Counted from the first letter of the stretch, positions 45,000 to 54,099 are shown. The stretch is DNA of 64,000 bases from Pseudomonadota bacterium (GCA_021777535.1 JAJYDN010000001.1:1-64000); one strand, 5' to 3'. The notes: generated by a model not told the origin, from the sequence alone. Translations and numbers: made by a program.

Positions 45000-45206
45000 A
45001 TGGCCCATACGATTACATTGTCGGTGACCGGAATGACGTGCAACCATTGCGTGGCGGCTGTGACCCGTGCGCTCAAGGCGGTCCCGGGAGTCGCTGCTGC
45101 GGATGTGAACCTGCAGAAGAAGCAGGCGGTTGTTCAGGGCGAGGCGGACGCAGGGGCCTTGGTGGCTGCCGTGAAGGAAGAAGGCTACGAAGCCAAGGTG
45201 GTGTGA
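45000..45206 (+). CDS. copZ: copper chaperone (heavy-metal-associated domain)
   Basis: A 68-aa single HMA domain that carries Cu(I) to CopA. The motif GMTCNHC places the copper-binding Cys at 14 and 17, and the ferredoxin-like fold continues to EEGYEAKVV. ATG 45000 is preceded by GAGGGAGA; an in-frame ATG at 44979 would add seven residues. It lies 40 bases after copA. Its stop overlaps the GTG of the glutaredoxin-like gene. Confidence 0.9.
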   Translation: MAHTITLSVTGMTCNHCVAAVTRALKAVPGVAAADVNLQKKQAVVQGEADAGALVAAVKEEGYEAKVV

Positions 45207-45448
45207 AGATTCTACAACTTTATGTAAGTCCAGGATGCCCTGATTGTGCCGCACTCAAGGGTTGGCTTGCCGATCATGCAATTGCCTGGGAAGAGCATGA
45301 TCTGAGTAAGTCCGGAGTGGCGGAGGACGCCAAGCGGCGGTTGGGAGTCCGAGTAGCGCCGATCAGCGTGATCCATGATCAGGTGCTTTACGGAACCTTT
45401 GCCGAGCAGTTGCCCCGTCTCAAGGTGCTTTTGGGGATAACTGACTGA
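45203..45448 (+). CDS. glutaredoxin/thioredoxin-like small protein with CPDC motif
   Basis: An 81-aa protein with a thioredoxin-fold start, ILQLYVSPGCPDCAALKGWL, where Cys12 and Cys15 form a CxxC redox or metal site. The cis-Pro is in VRVAPISVI, as in glutaredoxins. The start GTG 45203 lies inside the copZ stop (GTGA), so translation is coupled. This links it to copper handling, for example keeping chaperone thiols reduced, but that role is inferred. Confidence 0.8.
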   Translation: MKILQLYVSPGCPDCAALKGWLADHAIAWEEHDLSKSGVAEDAKRRLGVRVAPISVIHDQVLYGTFAEQLPRLKVLLGITD

Positions 45449-45473
45449 ATTTGCGGCGGGAATCGGGGGTATC

Positions 45474-46718
45474 GTGTCATCTTTGCGCCGCGTGTCGTCT
45501 TTCTTTCCCGTGCTTTCACGGCGGGATGCGCGATATCTCGTGCTGATTCGCGGAGCGCGCAGTATCGGTCAAGGCGCGCTTGCTGTGGATTTTGCGCTGT
45601 ATCTGCGCGCACTTCAGTGGACGGCGCCACAGATTGGCGCCCTCTTCATGGTGGCATTGCTCGTTTCGGCCGCGGGGGCGCTGATTGTCGGTCCTTTGTC
45701 CGACAATCGCGGGCGCAAGCATTTTCTCGTTGGCTATGAGATTGTTCAGGTAATCGCCAGCATCATTGCGCTGGCAAGCAGTTCGCCGGCGGCGGTGATC
45801 GCGGCCGCAATCGCGGGCGGCTTCGGACATGGCTTGAATGGTGGTGCCGGCCCCTTTGCGCCAGTCGAGCTTGCATGGCTGTCGACGACGGCCGAGCCGA
45901 AGGACCGGGCGGCCCTCTACAGCATCAACACGGCGGCCGGATTCAGTGGCATGGCGCTGGGATCGGTGCTCGCGAGCCTGCCGCACTTCTTCAAGATCAT
46001 TTTGCCTGGCGCCCTGAGCTATCGCCCTCTTTTCTTATTGGTTTTCCTGAGCGCGGTTGCGGGGCTCATATTATTGATGCGGCTTCCCGAGCCAGCCCCG
46101 GAGATAGACCACGGTCACGATCAGGCAGAAAGCCGCAACGTCACGCGGACCGAGAACCGCCGCCTCCTGCAGCTTCTCGGAGTCAATGCCCTGAACGGTC
46201 TCGGGATCGGTCTGCTCGGGCCCATGATGGCCTATTGGTTCGCCATCCGTTTTCATCACGGACCTCTGAGTATCGGTCCGGTCATGGCGCTTGCACTCGT
46301 CGTGACCGCAATCACGTCGCTCATGGTGGGGCGCCTTACCCACCGCTTTGGTGTCATGCGCTCGATCCTTACCATGCGCTATCTGGGGCTCGTTGTTCTG
46401 GTACTCTTGCCGCTCATGCCGGCATTCTGGATGGCGGCATGTCTCTACATAGCGCGCTCCGCTCTGAACCGCGGTACCGTCGGAGCCCGCCAGGCGCTGA
46501 ACCTCGGTATCGTGCGTGCGCACCGCCGCGGTCTCGCGGCGAGTCTCAGCAATGCGTCAACCCAGGTGCCGCGGGCACTGGGGCCGGTTTTTGCCGGCCT
46601 CCTCTATCATGCAGGATTCCTCGCGCTTCCTTTTTTTATCGCCGGCGGGTTCCAGGCGGCTTATCTCGTTGCGTATAGGCGGCTCTTTGCGGATCGCCCT
46701 TTGAATCCGACGTCGTGA
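45474..46718 (+). CDS. MFS transporter, end of the copper-locus directon
   Basis: A 414-aa permease with about twelve membrane segments. The motif GPLSDNRGRKHFLVGYE after helix 2 is the MFS signature; the second half has VGRLTHRFGVMRS. It starts at GTG 45474, 25 bases after the glutaredoxin-like gene, on the same strand. The substrate is unknown. Proximity to copA/copZ suggests, but does not show, a role in metal or stress tolerance. Confidence 0.82.
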   Translation: MSSLRRVSSFFPVLSRRDARYLVLIRGARSIGQGALAVDFALYLRALQWTAPQIGALFMVALLVSAAGALIVGPLSDNRGRKHFLVGYEIVQVIASIIALASSSPAAVIAAAIAGGFGHGLNGGAGPFAPVELAWLSTTAEPKDRAALYSINTAAGFSGMALGSVLASLPHFFKIILPGALSYRPLFLLVFLSAVAGLILLMRLPEPAPEIDHGHDQAESRNVTRTENRRLLQLLGVNALNGLGIGLLGPMMAYWFAIRFHHGPLSIGPVMALALVVTAITSLMVGRLTHRFGVMRSILTMRYLGLVVLVLLPLMPAFWMAACLYIARSALNRGTVGARQALNLGIVRAHRRGLAASLSNASTQVPRALGPVFAGLLYHAGFLALPFFIAGGFQAAYLVAYRRLFADRPLNPTS

Positions 46719-47055
46719 CCTGCCTGCCATGATGTGGATCAGGCGCGGGAGGCCAATGATGGCTATAGTCAAATTGGCGGTACAAATCGAAAGGGCTGGC
46801 ATGATGCATCACGGGGCAACGGAGAGCGTTCATAAAACGGAGGGGGGTTTCTCTTGCCGCAGCCTTCCGCTTTCCCCCCCGTCCAGTTTCCCGCCATCCA
46901 GCAGCGGGAGGACACCAGTACGACGCGATATGTTCGCTACGATATTTGCCGTTTTTAGAAAGCCGTGATCGTCTCCCCGGGGGGGGATCGCAGGAAAAGG
47001 CATTCCTGGCAGCAGGATCCAGTAGCTATGAAGGAATAAAGGAAAAGGAGGATCC
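46719..47055. other. intergenic region upstream of the beta-CASP gene
   Basis: About 337 bases with no credible gene. It contains the FNR-like box (46729-46742) and a -10 candidate (46764-46769). From 46855 to 46915 it is C/T- and G-rich without recognised structure. If the promoter is real, the mRNA leader is about 280 bases. Confidence 0.55.
46729..46769 (+). promoter_or_regulatory. candidate class II FNR/ANR-dependent promoter
   Basis: ATGATGTGGATCAG at 46729-46742 keeps the core TGAT-N4-ATCA and matches eight of ten consensus positions. A -10-like TATAGT lies at 46764-46769. If transcription starts seven to eight bases later, near 46777, the box is centred at about -41.5, the exact position of class II FNR activation. 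Confidence 0.55.
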
Positions 47056-48444
47056 ATGGAAATGAGATTTTATGGCGCAGCGGGTGGCGTGACGGGATCC
47101 TGTCACTTTCTTGCGGCAGCCGGGAAGAACATACTGATAGACTGCGGGATGTTTCAGGGAGAGCATAATATCGACGAGGAAAATCGCGCTGAATTTGGCT
47201 TCGACGCGAGTTCTATTGACGTCCTGTTTTTGACCCATGCGCATCTGGATCACTGCGGCCGTATCCCCCTCCTCGTCAAGCGCGGGTTCCGTGGAGAAAT
47301 TATCACCACTGCCGCCACGCGCGAACTTACACGGCTCGTTTTGCTCGACGCTGCAGGGCTTGCGGCCGAAGAAGCCCGGCACGCAGGGCGTTATCGGCAG
47401 CGTCAGGGCGCCGAACCACTCGAACCGCTGTACGAAATTACGGACGTCCTTGAGAGCATGGATCGTTTCGGGCGGGTGGCCGGTTACGGTGAAACCTTGA
47501 CGGTAGCGCCCGGCGTGATGGCAACTTTTGGTGACGCAGGCCATATTCTTGGATCCGCATGGATCCTCATCGAGGCGCGGGAAGGCAATCAGTCACGGAG
47601 AATCCTCTATTCCGGCGACCTGGGCAATCGCGGCAAGCCCATCATAAATGCTCCCGCCCCCGCTCCCAAGGCGGACGTGGTTGTCATGGAAACCACGTAT
47701 GGGGATCGGCTGCACAAGGCGATTGGACCCTCCATAGAGGAACTTGGTGAGGCCGTCCGGACAACGCTGGACGGCAATGGAAACGCCATCATTCCGACTT
47801 TCGCCCTTGAGCGCGCCCAGGATCTCCTCTACTACCTGCGTGAGATGACGGAAAAGCGGACCCTCCCCGTGAGCTTGCCGGTGTTTCTTGATTCTCCGAT
47901 GGCGATTTCGGCCACGAAAATATTCCGCGGCCACCCGGAGTGTTTTAACGCCGAAACGCGCCATGAGTTTGCCGATGGCCATGATCCCTTTTGGCTGCGT
48001 AATTTGCACTTCACGAGGGAGACGAGCGAATCCATTGCCCTGAATCAGATCCAAAGCGGTGCGGTGATCATGGCGGGCTCCGGGATGGCGACGGGGGGGC
48101 GCATCAAGCATCACTTGAGACACAATCTCTGGCGGCCCGATAGCAGCGTCATCTTTGTCGGCTATGCTGCGCAGGGCACCTTGGCCCGTCGCATCATTGA
48201 TGGGGCAAAGAAAGTACGCCTCTTCGGTGAGGAGGTAACGGTGAGGGCACGGATCTACACCATCGGGGGTTTTTCCGCGCATGCGGATCACGATGAGCTT
48301 TTGGCGTGGTATGGTGCGCAACGGCCAGAACACACATTTCTAGTCCATGGAGAAGACAATGGGCGTCAAGGTATCGCGAAAATCCTCGAAGGCCGGGGGC
48401 TCGCGGTTCGCATGCCGCTCATGGGTGACCGCTTTCCGTTGTAA
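47056..48444 (+). CDS. MBL-fold beta-CASP metallo-hydrolase (RNA specificity domain)
   Basis: A 462-aa enzyme of the metallo-beta-lactamase superfamily with a beta-CASP insertion, related to CPSF73-like and bacterial RNA-processing nucleases. The metal motif HAHLDH spans 61-66 (His61, His63, Asp65, His66). FGDAGHILGSA and SGDLGNRG supply further ligands, and GFSAHADHDELLAW is the C-terminal beta-CASP motif. The RNA target is unknown. ATG 47056 has AAAAGGAGG upstream. The upstream FNR-like promoter suggests induction at low oxygen; homologues are often found with anaerobic stress genes. Confidence 0.88.
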   Translation: MEMRFYGAAGGVTGSCHFLAAAGKNILIDCGMFQGEHNIDEENRAEFGFDASSIDVLFLTHAHLDHCGRIPLLVKRGFRGEIITTAATRELTRLVLLDAAGLAAEEARHAGRYRQRQGAEPLEPLYEITDVLESMDRFGRVAGYGETLTVAPGVMATFGDAGHILGSAWILIEAREGNQSRRILYSGDLGNRGKPIINAPAPAPKADVVVMETTYGDRLHKAIGPSIEELGEAVRTTLDGNGNAIIPTFALERAQDLLYYLREMTEKRTLPVSLPVFLDSPMAISATKIFRGHPECFNAETRHEFADGHDPFWLRNLHFTRETSESIALNQIQSGAVIMAGSGMATGGRIKHHLRHNLWRPDSSVIFVGYAAQGTLARRIIDGAKKVRLFGEEVTVRARIYTIGGFSAHADHDELLAWYGAQRPEHTFLVHGEDNGRQGIAKILEGRGLAVRMPLMGDRFPL

Positions 48445-48674
48445 AGGGACGCCATGTGGGTCGCGGCGCCATAAGGGGCGCCGAATACAATCCGACACAT
48501 ATGCCTGCTTGGCAGAAGATGCGGGGATATGTCACCGTATGGACGGCCGGCGCTTTCGGTTGGGCGGCTACGATTGGCTTGCGATAGCAAAAGGTGGACC
48601 AGGACGCCGCCGTAATGGACGGACAGGGCTCACCGGAGCCAGGGGTGGAGCTAAGGATCAAGGGGGACCAGGGT

Positions 48675-49469
48675 ATGAGTCGTCGCATTGTGGTGCTTGT
48701 CGCTATGGCGTGTGCGCTTTGGGGCCTGTCATGGCGGCCCGCGCAGGCGTATGTGGGAATTTCGGTTGGCATCGGCGGGCCAGGCTTCGGGGTATCCTTC
48801 GGTGAAAACCTGAATGCCTATTATGCCCCCGCTTACAGCACGTACGTCTACGCAGATGGGGGTCTTTATTACCGCTGGGTTGACGGTGGCTGGGTCTATT
48901 CCCGCGCCTTCGTGGGTCCCTGGTGGCCGCTTACGCCAGCTGTTTTCCTGCCACCCCTTCTGCTCTATGGGCCGCCACCTCCGGTCGTCACGTATCGTCC
49001 TTATTTCCTGTGGTGGCGCATGCGCGTCGCACCCTGGTATGCGCAGGCGCACCCCGTCTGGTGGATGCGCCACCGCATGTTCATGGCGCATTATGGGCTG
49101 TGGCGGACGCGGATCGTCCCCTTTTACGAGGCGCATCCGGGACTTCTCTGGCGCAGGCCGGTTGGGCGTGTGGTCTTTACGCGGCCCTTCATTCGCCGCC
49201 AGATGTTTCGCTATACGTTGCACCATCCGGAATTCGCCGCGCACCATCCTCTCATGCGCCGGCAGGCCATGCGCTATTCCTATGCGCATCCGGGTTTTGC
49301 GCGGCGTGGTCCTCTCATGCCGCAGCGCCGCTATATGAGGCCAGGTCCCCGCATGCCGCAGCGTCCATACCGGCGTTTCGTTGGGCGCCATCCGCGGTTT
49401 GTCGGTCATCCACGAATGGGCCACCGCGCGTTCCGCGGCCGCCGGGATTATGGGCGGGGTCGCCCGTGA
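48675..49469 (+). CDS. secreted Arg/His/Pro/Trp-rich protein of unknown function
   Basis: A 264-aa protein with a clear signal peptide (about 1-25: RRIVVLVAMACALWGLSWRPAQA). The N-terminal third, YVGISVGIGGPGFGVSFG with YYAPAYSTYVYADGGLYYRWVDGGW, resembles small exported glycine/tyrosine-rich proteins of other Gammaproteobacteria. The rest is extremely basic and rich in Met, His, Arg, Pro and aromatic residues. It includes two copies of a 21-residue repeat: RRQMFRYTLHHPEFAAHHPL and RRQAMRYSYAHPGFARRGPL, each followed by Met. ATG 48675 lies after GGGACCAGGG. No function can be assigned; binding to metal, polyanion or cell surface is conceivable. Confidence 0.75.
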   Translation: MSRRIVVLVAMACALWGLSWRPAQAYVGISVGIGGPGFGVSFGENLNAYYAPAYSTYVYADGGLYYRWVDGGWVYSRAFVGPWWPLTPAVFLPPLLLYGPPPPVVTYRPYFLWWRMRVAPWYAQAHPVWWMRHRMFMAHYGLWRTRIVPFYEAHPGLLWRRPVGRVVFTRPFIRRQMFRYTLHHPEFAAHHPLMRRQAMRYSYAHPGFARRGPLMPQRRYMRPGPRMPQRPYRRFVGRHPRFVGHPRMGHRAFRGRRDYGRGRP

Positions 49470-49521
49470 CGGTACGGTACCGGGTGGCCGGTTCGATTGG
49501 CGGAAACGGCCCTGTTTTGGG

Positions 49522-50133
49522 TCATGCGGGCGCGATCCGTGTAGGCCGGGTGGGACGTCCGGGATCGGATGTGTCTATGATGTGGCGGGCCGCATCACGG
49601 AAGTCGTGGGCAAGATAGTCCGGTATGCGGCTCGCCGAAAGCGTCCACGCGATCTCGTTTCCGTTGTCGATAAGAATGCTGCGGGCTCCCGCATTGTGGC
49701 CGGCTTCGACATGATCGAGCGTGTCGCCTATGCACCATGATCGCGAGAGGCTGATGGCGTGATCGCGGGCGGCTCTCTGAAAAAGTCCGGGGCGCGGTTT
49801 GCGGCAGGTGCAGGACACTCCGTAGCGGCCCACCCTTCCCTCGGGGTCGTGTGGGCAATAATAGAAGCCGGTCAGCGGGACTCCGTGGATGCGCAGGAGG
49901 TCGCGCAGGCGTTGCTCGACTATGCGTAGATCCAGGTCGGAGGAAGTGCCGTGCGCAAGGCCCGGCTGGTTGGTGACGACGATGACCCGGAACCCGCGGC
50001 CGTGCAGGCGGCGCAACCCATCCCGGACACGTGTGGCTACATGGATGCGGTCCGGGTCGGCGTTATAAGGAACGGCGTCCAGGAGGGTCCCGTCCCGATC
50101 TACGAAGATTGCGGCGTCACGTGTCACGGCCAT
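49522..50133 (-). CDS. gmhB: D-glycero-D-manno-heptose 1,7-bisphosphate 7-phosphatase (HAD-IIIA)
   Basis: Removes the 7-phosphate in ADP-heptose synthesis for lipopolysaccharide. HAD motif I is FVDRDGTLLD (nucleophile Asp12, acid Asp14), followed by VTNQPGLA. The zinc-binding loop CPHDPE...CTCRKP is specific to GmhB/histidinol-phosphatase types. IGDTLDHVEAGHNAGA gives the last motif. Length is 203 aa. It is 74 bases downstream of a heptosyltransferase-like gene on the same strand, which supports GmhB over HisB. Confidence 0.87.
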   Translation of the reverse strand: MAVTRDAAIFVDRDGTLLDAVPYNADPDRIHVATRVRDGLRRLHGRGFRVIVVTNQPGLAHGTSSDLDLRIVEQRLRDLLRIHGVPLTGFYYCPHDPEGRVGRYGVSCTCRKPRPGLFQRAARDHAISLSRSWCIGDTLDHVEAGHNAGARSILIDNGNEIAWTLSASRIPDYLAHDFRDAARHIIDTSDPGRPTRPTRIAPA

Positions 50134-50207
50134 GGCGTTTCCTCAGGTGATCCCGGCCTCCTCTGGCCTGCCGATTCCGGATGACGCCGTGGCAGCTGGG
50201 CGGACGA

Positions 50208-51212
50208 TCAGTAGACATGGGAAGATTCCCGGGCCAGCAGGGTTTTCCGAACGAACGCCCAGGCGCGATCCGTGTTGAGGCCCGTCCGGGCATCGATGCA
50301 GGAGTGAGAGGAAATCTCGTCCTGGCACCAACGCGCCGGTTCGGCGTCTGTCACAAGGGTGAGGCTTGGGACAGAAAGGGCACGGGCTATGTGGCCCGCG
50401 CCCCACTCCGGAGCGATTACGAGTTGGGCGTCAGCGATCAGGGCACCCAGTGCGCCAAGGGAAAGATGAGGCGCTTGAATGGTGCGTCCATCGGTTCGCC
50501 AGCTCTCGTTTTCGGCGTTGACGAGAACGACCGCTAAATGAGCGGTAAGCCGCTCGATGAGATCGCTCAGGCCAAAACGGCCCTGGTCATCATCGGAGCC
50601 GCCAATATCGACGACGATATAGGGCTCGCTGCCGAGGGCAGCGCGCCAGGGTTTGTGCATCAGGTCTTTGCGGTCCTTCGTCGTCAGCGGCCATTCCAGT
50701 TCCGGCGTGGCCCTTCCGCCCAAGTGGCTTATGAGGGCGTTGAGCCGTTCGCTTTCGTGTCCGCCGGGATAGGCCAGGAAATATGGGCCGGCGGCATGGG
50801 AATGACTGACGAAGCCTGCGCGATGCGTGGCCTTCAGGCGCGCGAGGATGGCATTTGTCATGTATCCGTCGCCATGAAGCTGGATGAGCCAGTCGAATGG
50901 GATGCTCATCTTGTTGACGAAATCATCGAACTTGTCGCGTCGTGTGCGCCCGTCGAGATCGGGGTGCCCGGGAAAGGCCAGAAAGTCGTCTATGTAGCAA
51001 CGAAAGCGGCTGGCAAATTCCTCCGCCCATGGCGCACTGATAAGGGTTATCGTGGCGCGGGGCGCGAGATGCCGGAGCGCACGCAGGGCCGGTACGGCAC
51101 AGACCATTCCGCCCAAGGGTTGTGCCCGAAACACGGCGATGTGGGATGCAAGGCCCGGATTTGGCCTTCCGGCGGCAGTAGCGGATGGATAATCGATGAA
51201 AAAATCCGGCAT
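50208..51212 (-). CDS. glycosyltransferase family 9 (heptosyltransferase-like)
   Basis: A 334-aa GT-B fold enzyme. HIAVFRAQPLGGMVCAVPALRALRHLAPRATITLI is the family 9 start, matching WaaC/WaaF-like ADP-heptose transferases. The C-terminal VIAPEWGAGHIARALSVPSLTL stands where family members have the nucleotide-sugar motif with a Gly-x-x-His-x-Ala pattern. ATG 51212 has GAGAAG upstream; ATG 51239 would add nine residues. Paired with gmhB, it probably adds a heptose to lipopolysaccharide core or another surface glycan. The acceptor is unknown. Confidence 0.8.
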   Translation of the reverse strand: MPDFFIDYPSATAAGRPNPGLASHIAVFRAQPLGGMVCAVPALRALRHLAPRATITLISAPWAEEFASRFRCYIDDFLAFPGHPDLDGRTRRDKFDDFVNKMSIPFDWLIQLHGDGYMTNAILARLKATHRAGFVSHSHAAGPYFLAYPGGHESERLNALISHLGGRATPELEWPLTTKDRKDLMHKPWRAALGSEPYIVVDIGGSDDDQGRFGLSDLIERLTAHLAVVLVNAENESWRTDGRTIQAPHLSLGALGALIADAQLVIAPEWGAGHIARALSVPSLTLVTDAEPARWCQDEISSHSCIDARTGLNTDRAWAFVRKTLLARESSHVY

Positions 51213-51356
51213 ATGCTTCTCGTCTGTCGCTGTGCGCATGGGGGAGTGCCCGGGAACTGCGAGGGACTGTACCGTTCAGGTGTTCCCTCCTTAATCGGGC
51301 AAACGGCGGAGACGTGAAATGTATGCTGGCGGCGAAGAGTCTCGTGAGGGTATGCG

Positions 51357-51740
51357 ATGATAAAAAATTATACGGCGCACTCGGCTAACGAGCGCACGTA
51401 CCTGGCTTGGGTGCGAACCGCCATTGCGATCATGGCATTCGGATTTCTTGTGGAGAAATTCGACATTTTTCTTTCCTACATCGCCATGGCGCTCCATCAG
51501 CAAAAGCAGGCTCACCTCGGCATCCATTCCGCCCGCGACCTTGGCATGGCTCTCGTTGTCCTTGGCATCGGCATGATGGTCGTCGCAACGTTCCGCTTCG
51601 TGCGCCTCGGGCGCGAAATAGATGAGCCTGACGAACACGCGCACAGCAACCGCTGGCCCGACCTGCTTATGATAGGTGCACTGATGGCTCTCGGCGTTTT
51701 TCTGCTCGCCTATCTCGCCCACATCACGGGACGGCCTTGA
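51357..51740 (+). CDS. DUF202 (YidH family) membrane protein
   Basis: A 127-aa inner-membrane protein with three hydrophobic segments. [26 protein letters not shown] is the DUF202 signature, and [11 protein letters not shown] follows helix 2. Function unknown. ATG 51357 starts [16 protein letters not shown]. It is convergent with the HemK-family gene, stops six bases apart. Confidence 0.87.
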   Translation: MIKNYTAHSANERTYLAWVRTAIAIMAFGFLVEKFDIFLSYIAMALHQQKQAHLGIHSARDLGMALVVLGIGMMVVATFRFVRLGREIDEPDEHAHSNRWPDLLMIGALMALGVFLLAYLAHITGRP

Positions 51741-51746
51741 AAAAGA

Positions 51747-52601
51747 TCAGTGATTGAGCGATCGCCGCACTGCGGCGACACGGAATTCTCCGCGCCGATC
51801 CGCTACGAGCTCGACCTTGTCGTATTCCTGCGCGCGGGTGAGCAGGCGTTCTATATGGGGCGTCTGCCCCTCCCCCATTTCGAAGAGCATCCAGCCTCCT
51901 CTTTTTAAGAATCGGCTCGCTTCACGAACTAACCTCTGGTAGAGAGACACCCCATAAGGGCCGCCGTCGAATGCAACCCGTGGCTCGTGCCGGAGGAGCT
52001 CGTCCCGCTGGCGCAGGCCGTGTGTCGAAATATAGGGCGGATTGCACACGATGATGTCGTAGTGGCCGGCATAATGTAACGGCAGGGGCTCGAACAAATC
52101 GCCGTGGTACACATGGATCCGCTCATTGAGACCCAGGCGACGGGCATTATGATGGGTAAGTGCCGCGCAATTCTCCATGAGGTCGCTTGCCCATACTTCT
52201 GCGTGCGGGAGGGCGCGCGCTATTCCGCACGCGAGGTTGCCGGATCCGCAGCACATATCAATTACCCGTGCCCCAAAACCGGAGGCGCCGTGGGATTCAC
52301 GTATGCGTATGACTGTCTCCCAGCCCAGGAGCTCTGTTTCTGAGCGGGGAATGATGACTCCCGGTGCCACGGCAATTTCTATTCCCATAAAACGTTGTCT
52401 GCCAATGACATAGCCGAGCGGTGTCCCGGATGCGCGCGCACGAGCCAATTCCAAGGCGCGTTCCCGTGTTCCCTGCGTGGAGTCGGAATCCACACATCCC
52501 AATATGTGTTCTATTTCTGTGTAAGGGTCGTCGATGCCGGCGTCGGAAAGCATTTCAAACAGTTCTGTTTGCAGCGTCCCATCGTCGCTGGTAATGCTCA
52601 T
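51747..52601 (-). CDS. HemK/PrmB/PrmC-family N5-glutamine methyltransferase
   Basis: SAM-dependent methyltransferase of 284 aa. PLGYVIGRQRFMGIEIAVAPGVIIPRSETELL is the family N-terminal block, DMCCGSGN (115-122) binds SAM, and NPPY (187-190) contacts the target glutamine. In proteobacteria PrmC modifies release factors and PrmB ribosomal protein L3. The sequence here is intermediate, and neither prfA nor aroC is adjacent, so I leave it unassigned. ATG 52601 is preceded by AAAGGAGAATGGC; the upstream frame to 52712 is not family-like. Confidence 0.85.
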   Translation of the reverse strand: MSITSDDGTLQTELFEMLSDAGIDDPYTEIEHILGCVDSDSTQGTRERALELARARASGTPLGYVIGRQRFMGIEIAVAPGVIIPRSETELLGWETVIRIRESHGASGFGARVIDMCCGSGNLACGIARALPHAEVWASDLMENCAALTHHNARRLGLNERIHVYHGDLFEPLPLHYAGHYDIIVCNPPYISTHGLRQRDELLRHEPRVAFDGGPYGVSLYQRLVREASRFLKRGGWMLFEMGEGQTPHIERLLTRAQEYDKVELVADRRGEFRVAAVRRSLNH

Positions 52602-52704
52602 GCCATTCTCCTTTGGCTCCGCCGTCGTCCATGACGGTCCGTTGTTCCTGATATGGGACTTTCGCCGATACGCGTCGTTCCCTGCTCTCCGGCGTAGGTC
52701 GGAG

Positions 52705-54099
52705 TCATCCACCGGGCAGGGAAATGCCGGTCACCTTCTTATACAGGGAGACGGCGTAAGTGTCGGTCATTCCGGATACAAAATCGGTTAGCCGCAGCAA
52801 TCTTTCGTACGGCGGCATCGGGGGTTCCCCTTCAGGAGCGAGGAATTGTGCCGGAATGAGCTTCAGGCGCATACGTTCCTTGGGGTTCAGGTGCACGTTC
52901 GCGTGGGCCTCTATAGCCTGGCCAAAGATGGCCAGCAGGCCCGCAAGCACCTCGAATCCGGCAACCTCGATCTCGACGACCGGGGGTGCCATGTAGATAT
53001 GCGCCTCGCCGAGCTCCCGCAGGCGGGCAAGACCTGCCGCCGCCGGTACGGAGGCGAGAAGTGGCTCGTCCATTTCCCCTGCGCGTAGGTAGGTTTCCAC
53101 CTCCAGAAAGCGCCGTGCAGCCTGTTCGACCAGTGCGTTGATTGCGCGGGCCCGCAGGTAGGCTATGCGAGCCTTGTCGTCCGTCATGCGCGTAAGGCGC
53201 GCCATTATTTGTTCGTTTCCTCCAATTATCCCGGACAAGACGTCCTTGACGTCTGTATAGCGGAGTATGCCAAGACGGTAAGCGTCTTCGACATCAACGA
53301 CGTGATAGCAAATGTCGTCAGCAGCCTCAACAAGAAAGGCAAGCGGATGCCGGAAGAAACTGCCATTTACACGGCGCTGAAGTCCGACGGTGCGGGCAAC
53401 GCTATCGAAATGACCGGCCTCGGCCATGAGGTAGCCGTGTTTGCGCAGACTGACACACCGGGGCAGGCTGCTCTGGTGCGCGGCCCGTGGATATTTCGTA
53501 AAGGTGGCGAGGGTGGCACATGTGAGCTGCAGGCCGCCCTCATTGTCTGGTGACTGTAAGCGCGTAAGCACACGAAATCCTTGCGCATTTCCTTCGAATT
53601 TCACGAAGTCCGCCCGCTCTTCCCGGCTAAGCGGTGCGAGGAGCTGCCGTCCCGTCTCGTGGTCGGCAAAGAACAGCCGTATGGCGTCTTCCCCGGAATG
53701 ACCAAATGGCGGATTGCCTATGTCATGTGCAAGACACGCGGCGGCGACTATGGCGCCTACATCGGCCGCCCCAAGGCCGAGATCCTGAAGGTCTTCATAC
53801 CGGTCTACGAGTTGTGCCCCGACAAGGGCGCCAAGCGACCGTCCCACACTCGAGGCTTCGAGGCTGTGGGTAAGGCGTGTCCGCACATAATCGCTCTCGG
53901 CGAGCGGGAATACTTGCGTTTTGTCCTGCAGGCGCCGAAACGCCGACGAGAAAACGATCCGATCGAAATCCCGCTGAAACTCGCTGCGACCGGGCATGCT
54001 GGGAGAGGCGTGAATGGATTCCCCAAGCCGTTTCGGAGACAACAGGGATCGCCAGTCACCAAGGAGGATATCTCGTTTTTCCAAGGCGCCCTCTTTCAC
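52705..54099 (-). CDS. dgt: dGTP triphosphohydrolase-like HD-domain protein
   Basis: Hydrolyses dNTPs, typically dGTP, to deoxynucleoside and triphosphate, controlling nucleotide pools. It has the N-terminal FQRDFDRIVFSSAFRRLQDKTQVFPL, the metal-binding RLTHSLEAS (His78), and AHDIGNPPFGHSGEDA (His125, Asp126). Length is 464 aa. The long form with an extended C-terminus fits the type 1 or 2 dGTPase group. It starts at GTG 54099 with GGGGAGG nearby upstream on this strand. A 103-base gap separates it from the methyltransferase gene downstream. Confidence 0.9.
   Translation of the reverse strand: MKEGALEKRDILLGDWRSLLSPKRLGESIHASPSMPGRSEFQRDFDRIVFSSAFRRLQDKTQVFPLAESDYVRTRLTHSLEASSVGRSLGALVGAQLVDRYEDLQDLGLGAADVGAIVAAACLAHDIGNPPFGHSGEDAIRLFFADHETGRQLLAPLSREERADFVKFEGNAQGFRVLTRLQSPDNEGGLQLTCATLATFTKYPRAAHQSSLPRCVSLRKHGYLMAEAGHFDSVARTVGLQRRVNGSFFRHPLAFLVEAADDICYHVVDVEDAYRLGILRYTDVKDVLSGIIGGNEQIMARLTRMTDDKARIAYLRARAINALVEQAARRFLEVETYLRAGEMDEPLLASVPAAAGLARLRELGEAHIYMAPPVVEIEVAGFEVLAGLLAIFGQAIEAHANVHLNPKERMRLKLIPAQFLAPEGEPPMPPYERLLRLTDFVSGMTDTYAVSLYKKVTGISLPGG

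Noticed and set aside
46729-46968. 79-codon open frame upstream of the beta-CASP gene
   Set aside because: It begins on top of the FNR-like box and its product (Ser/Pro/Arg tail) is not protein-like.
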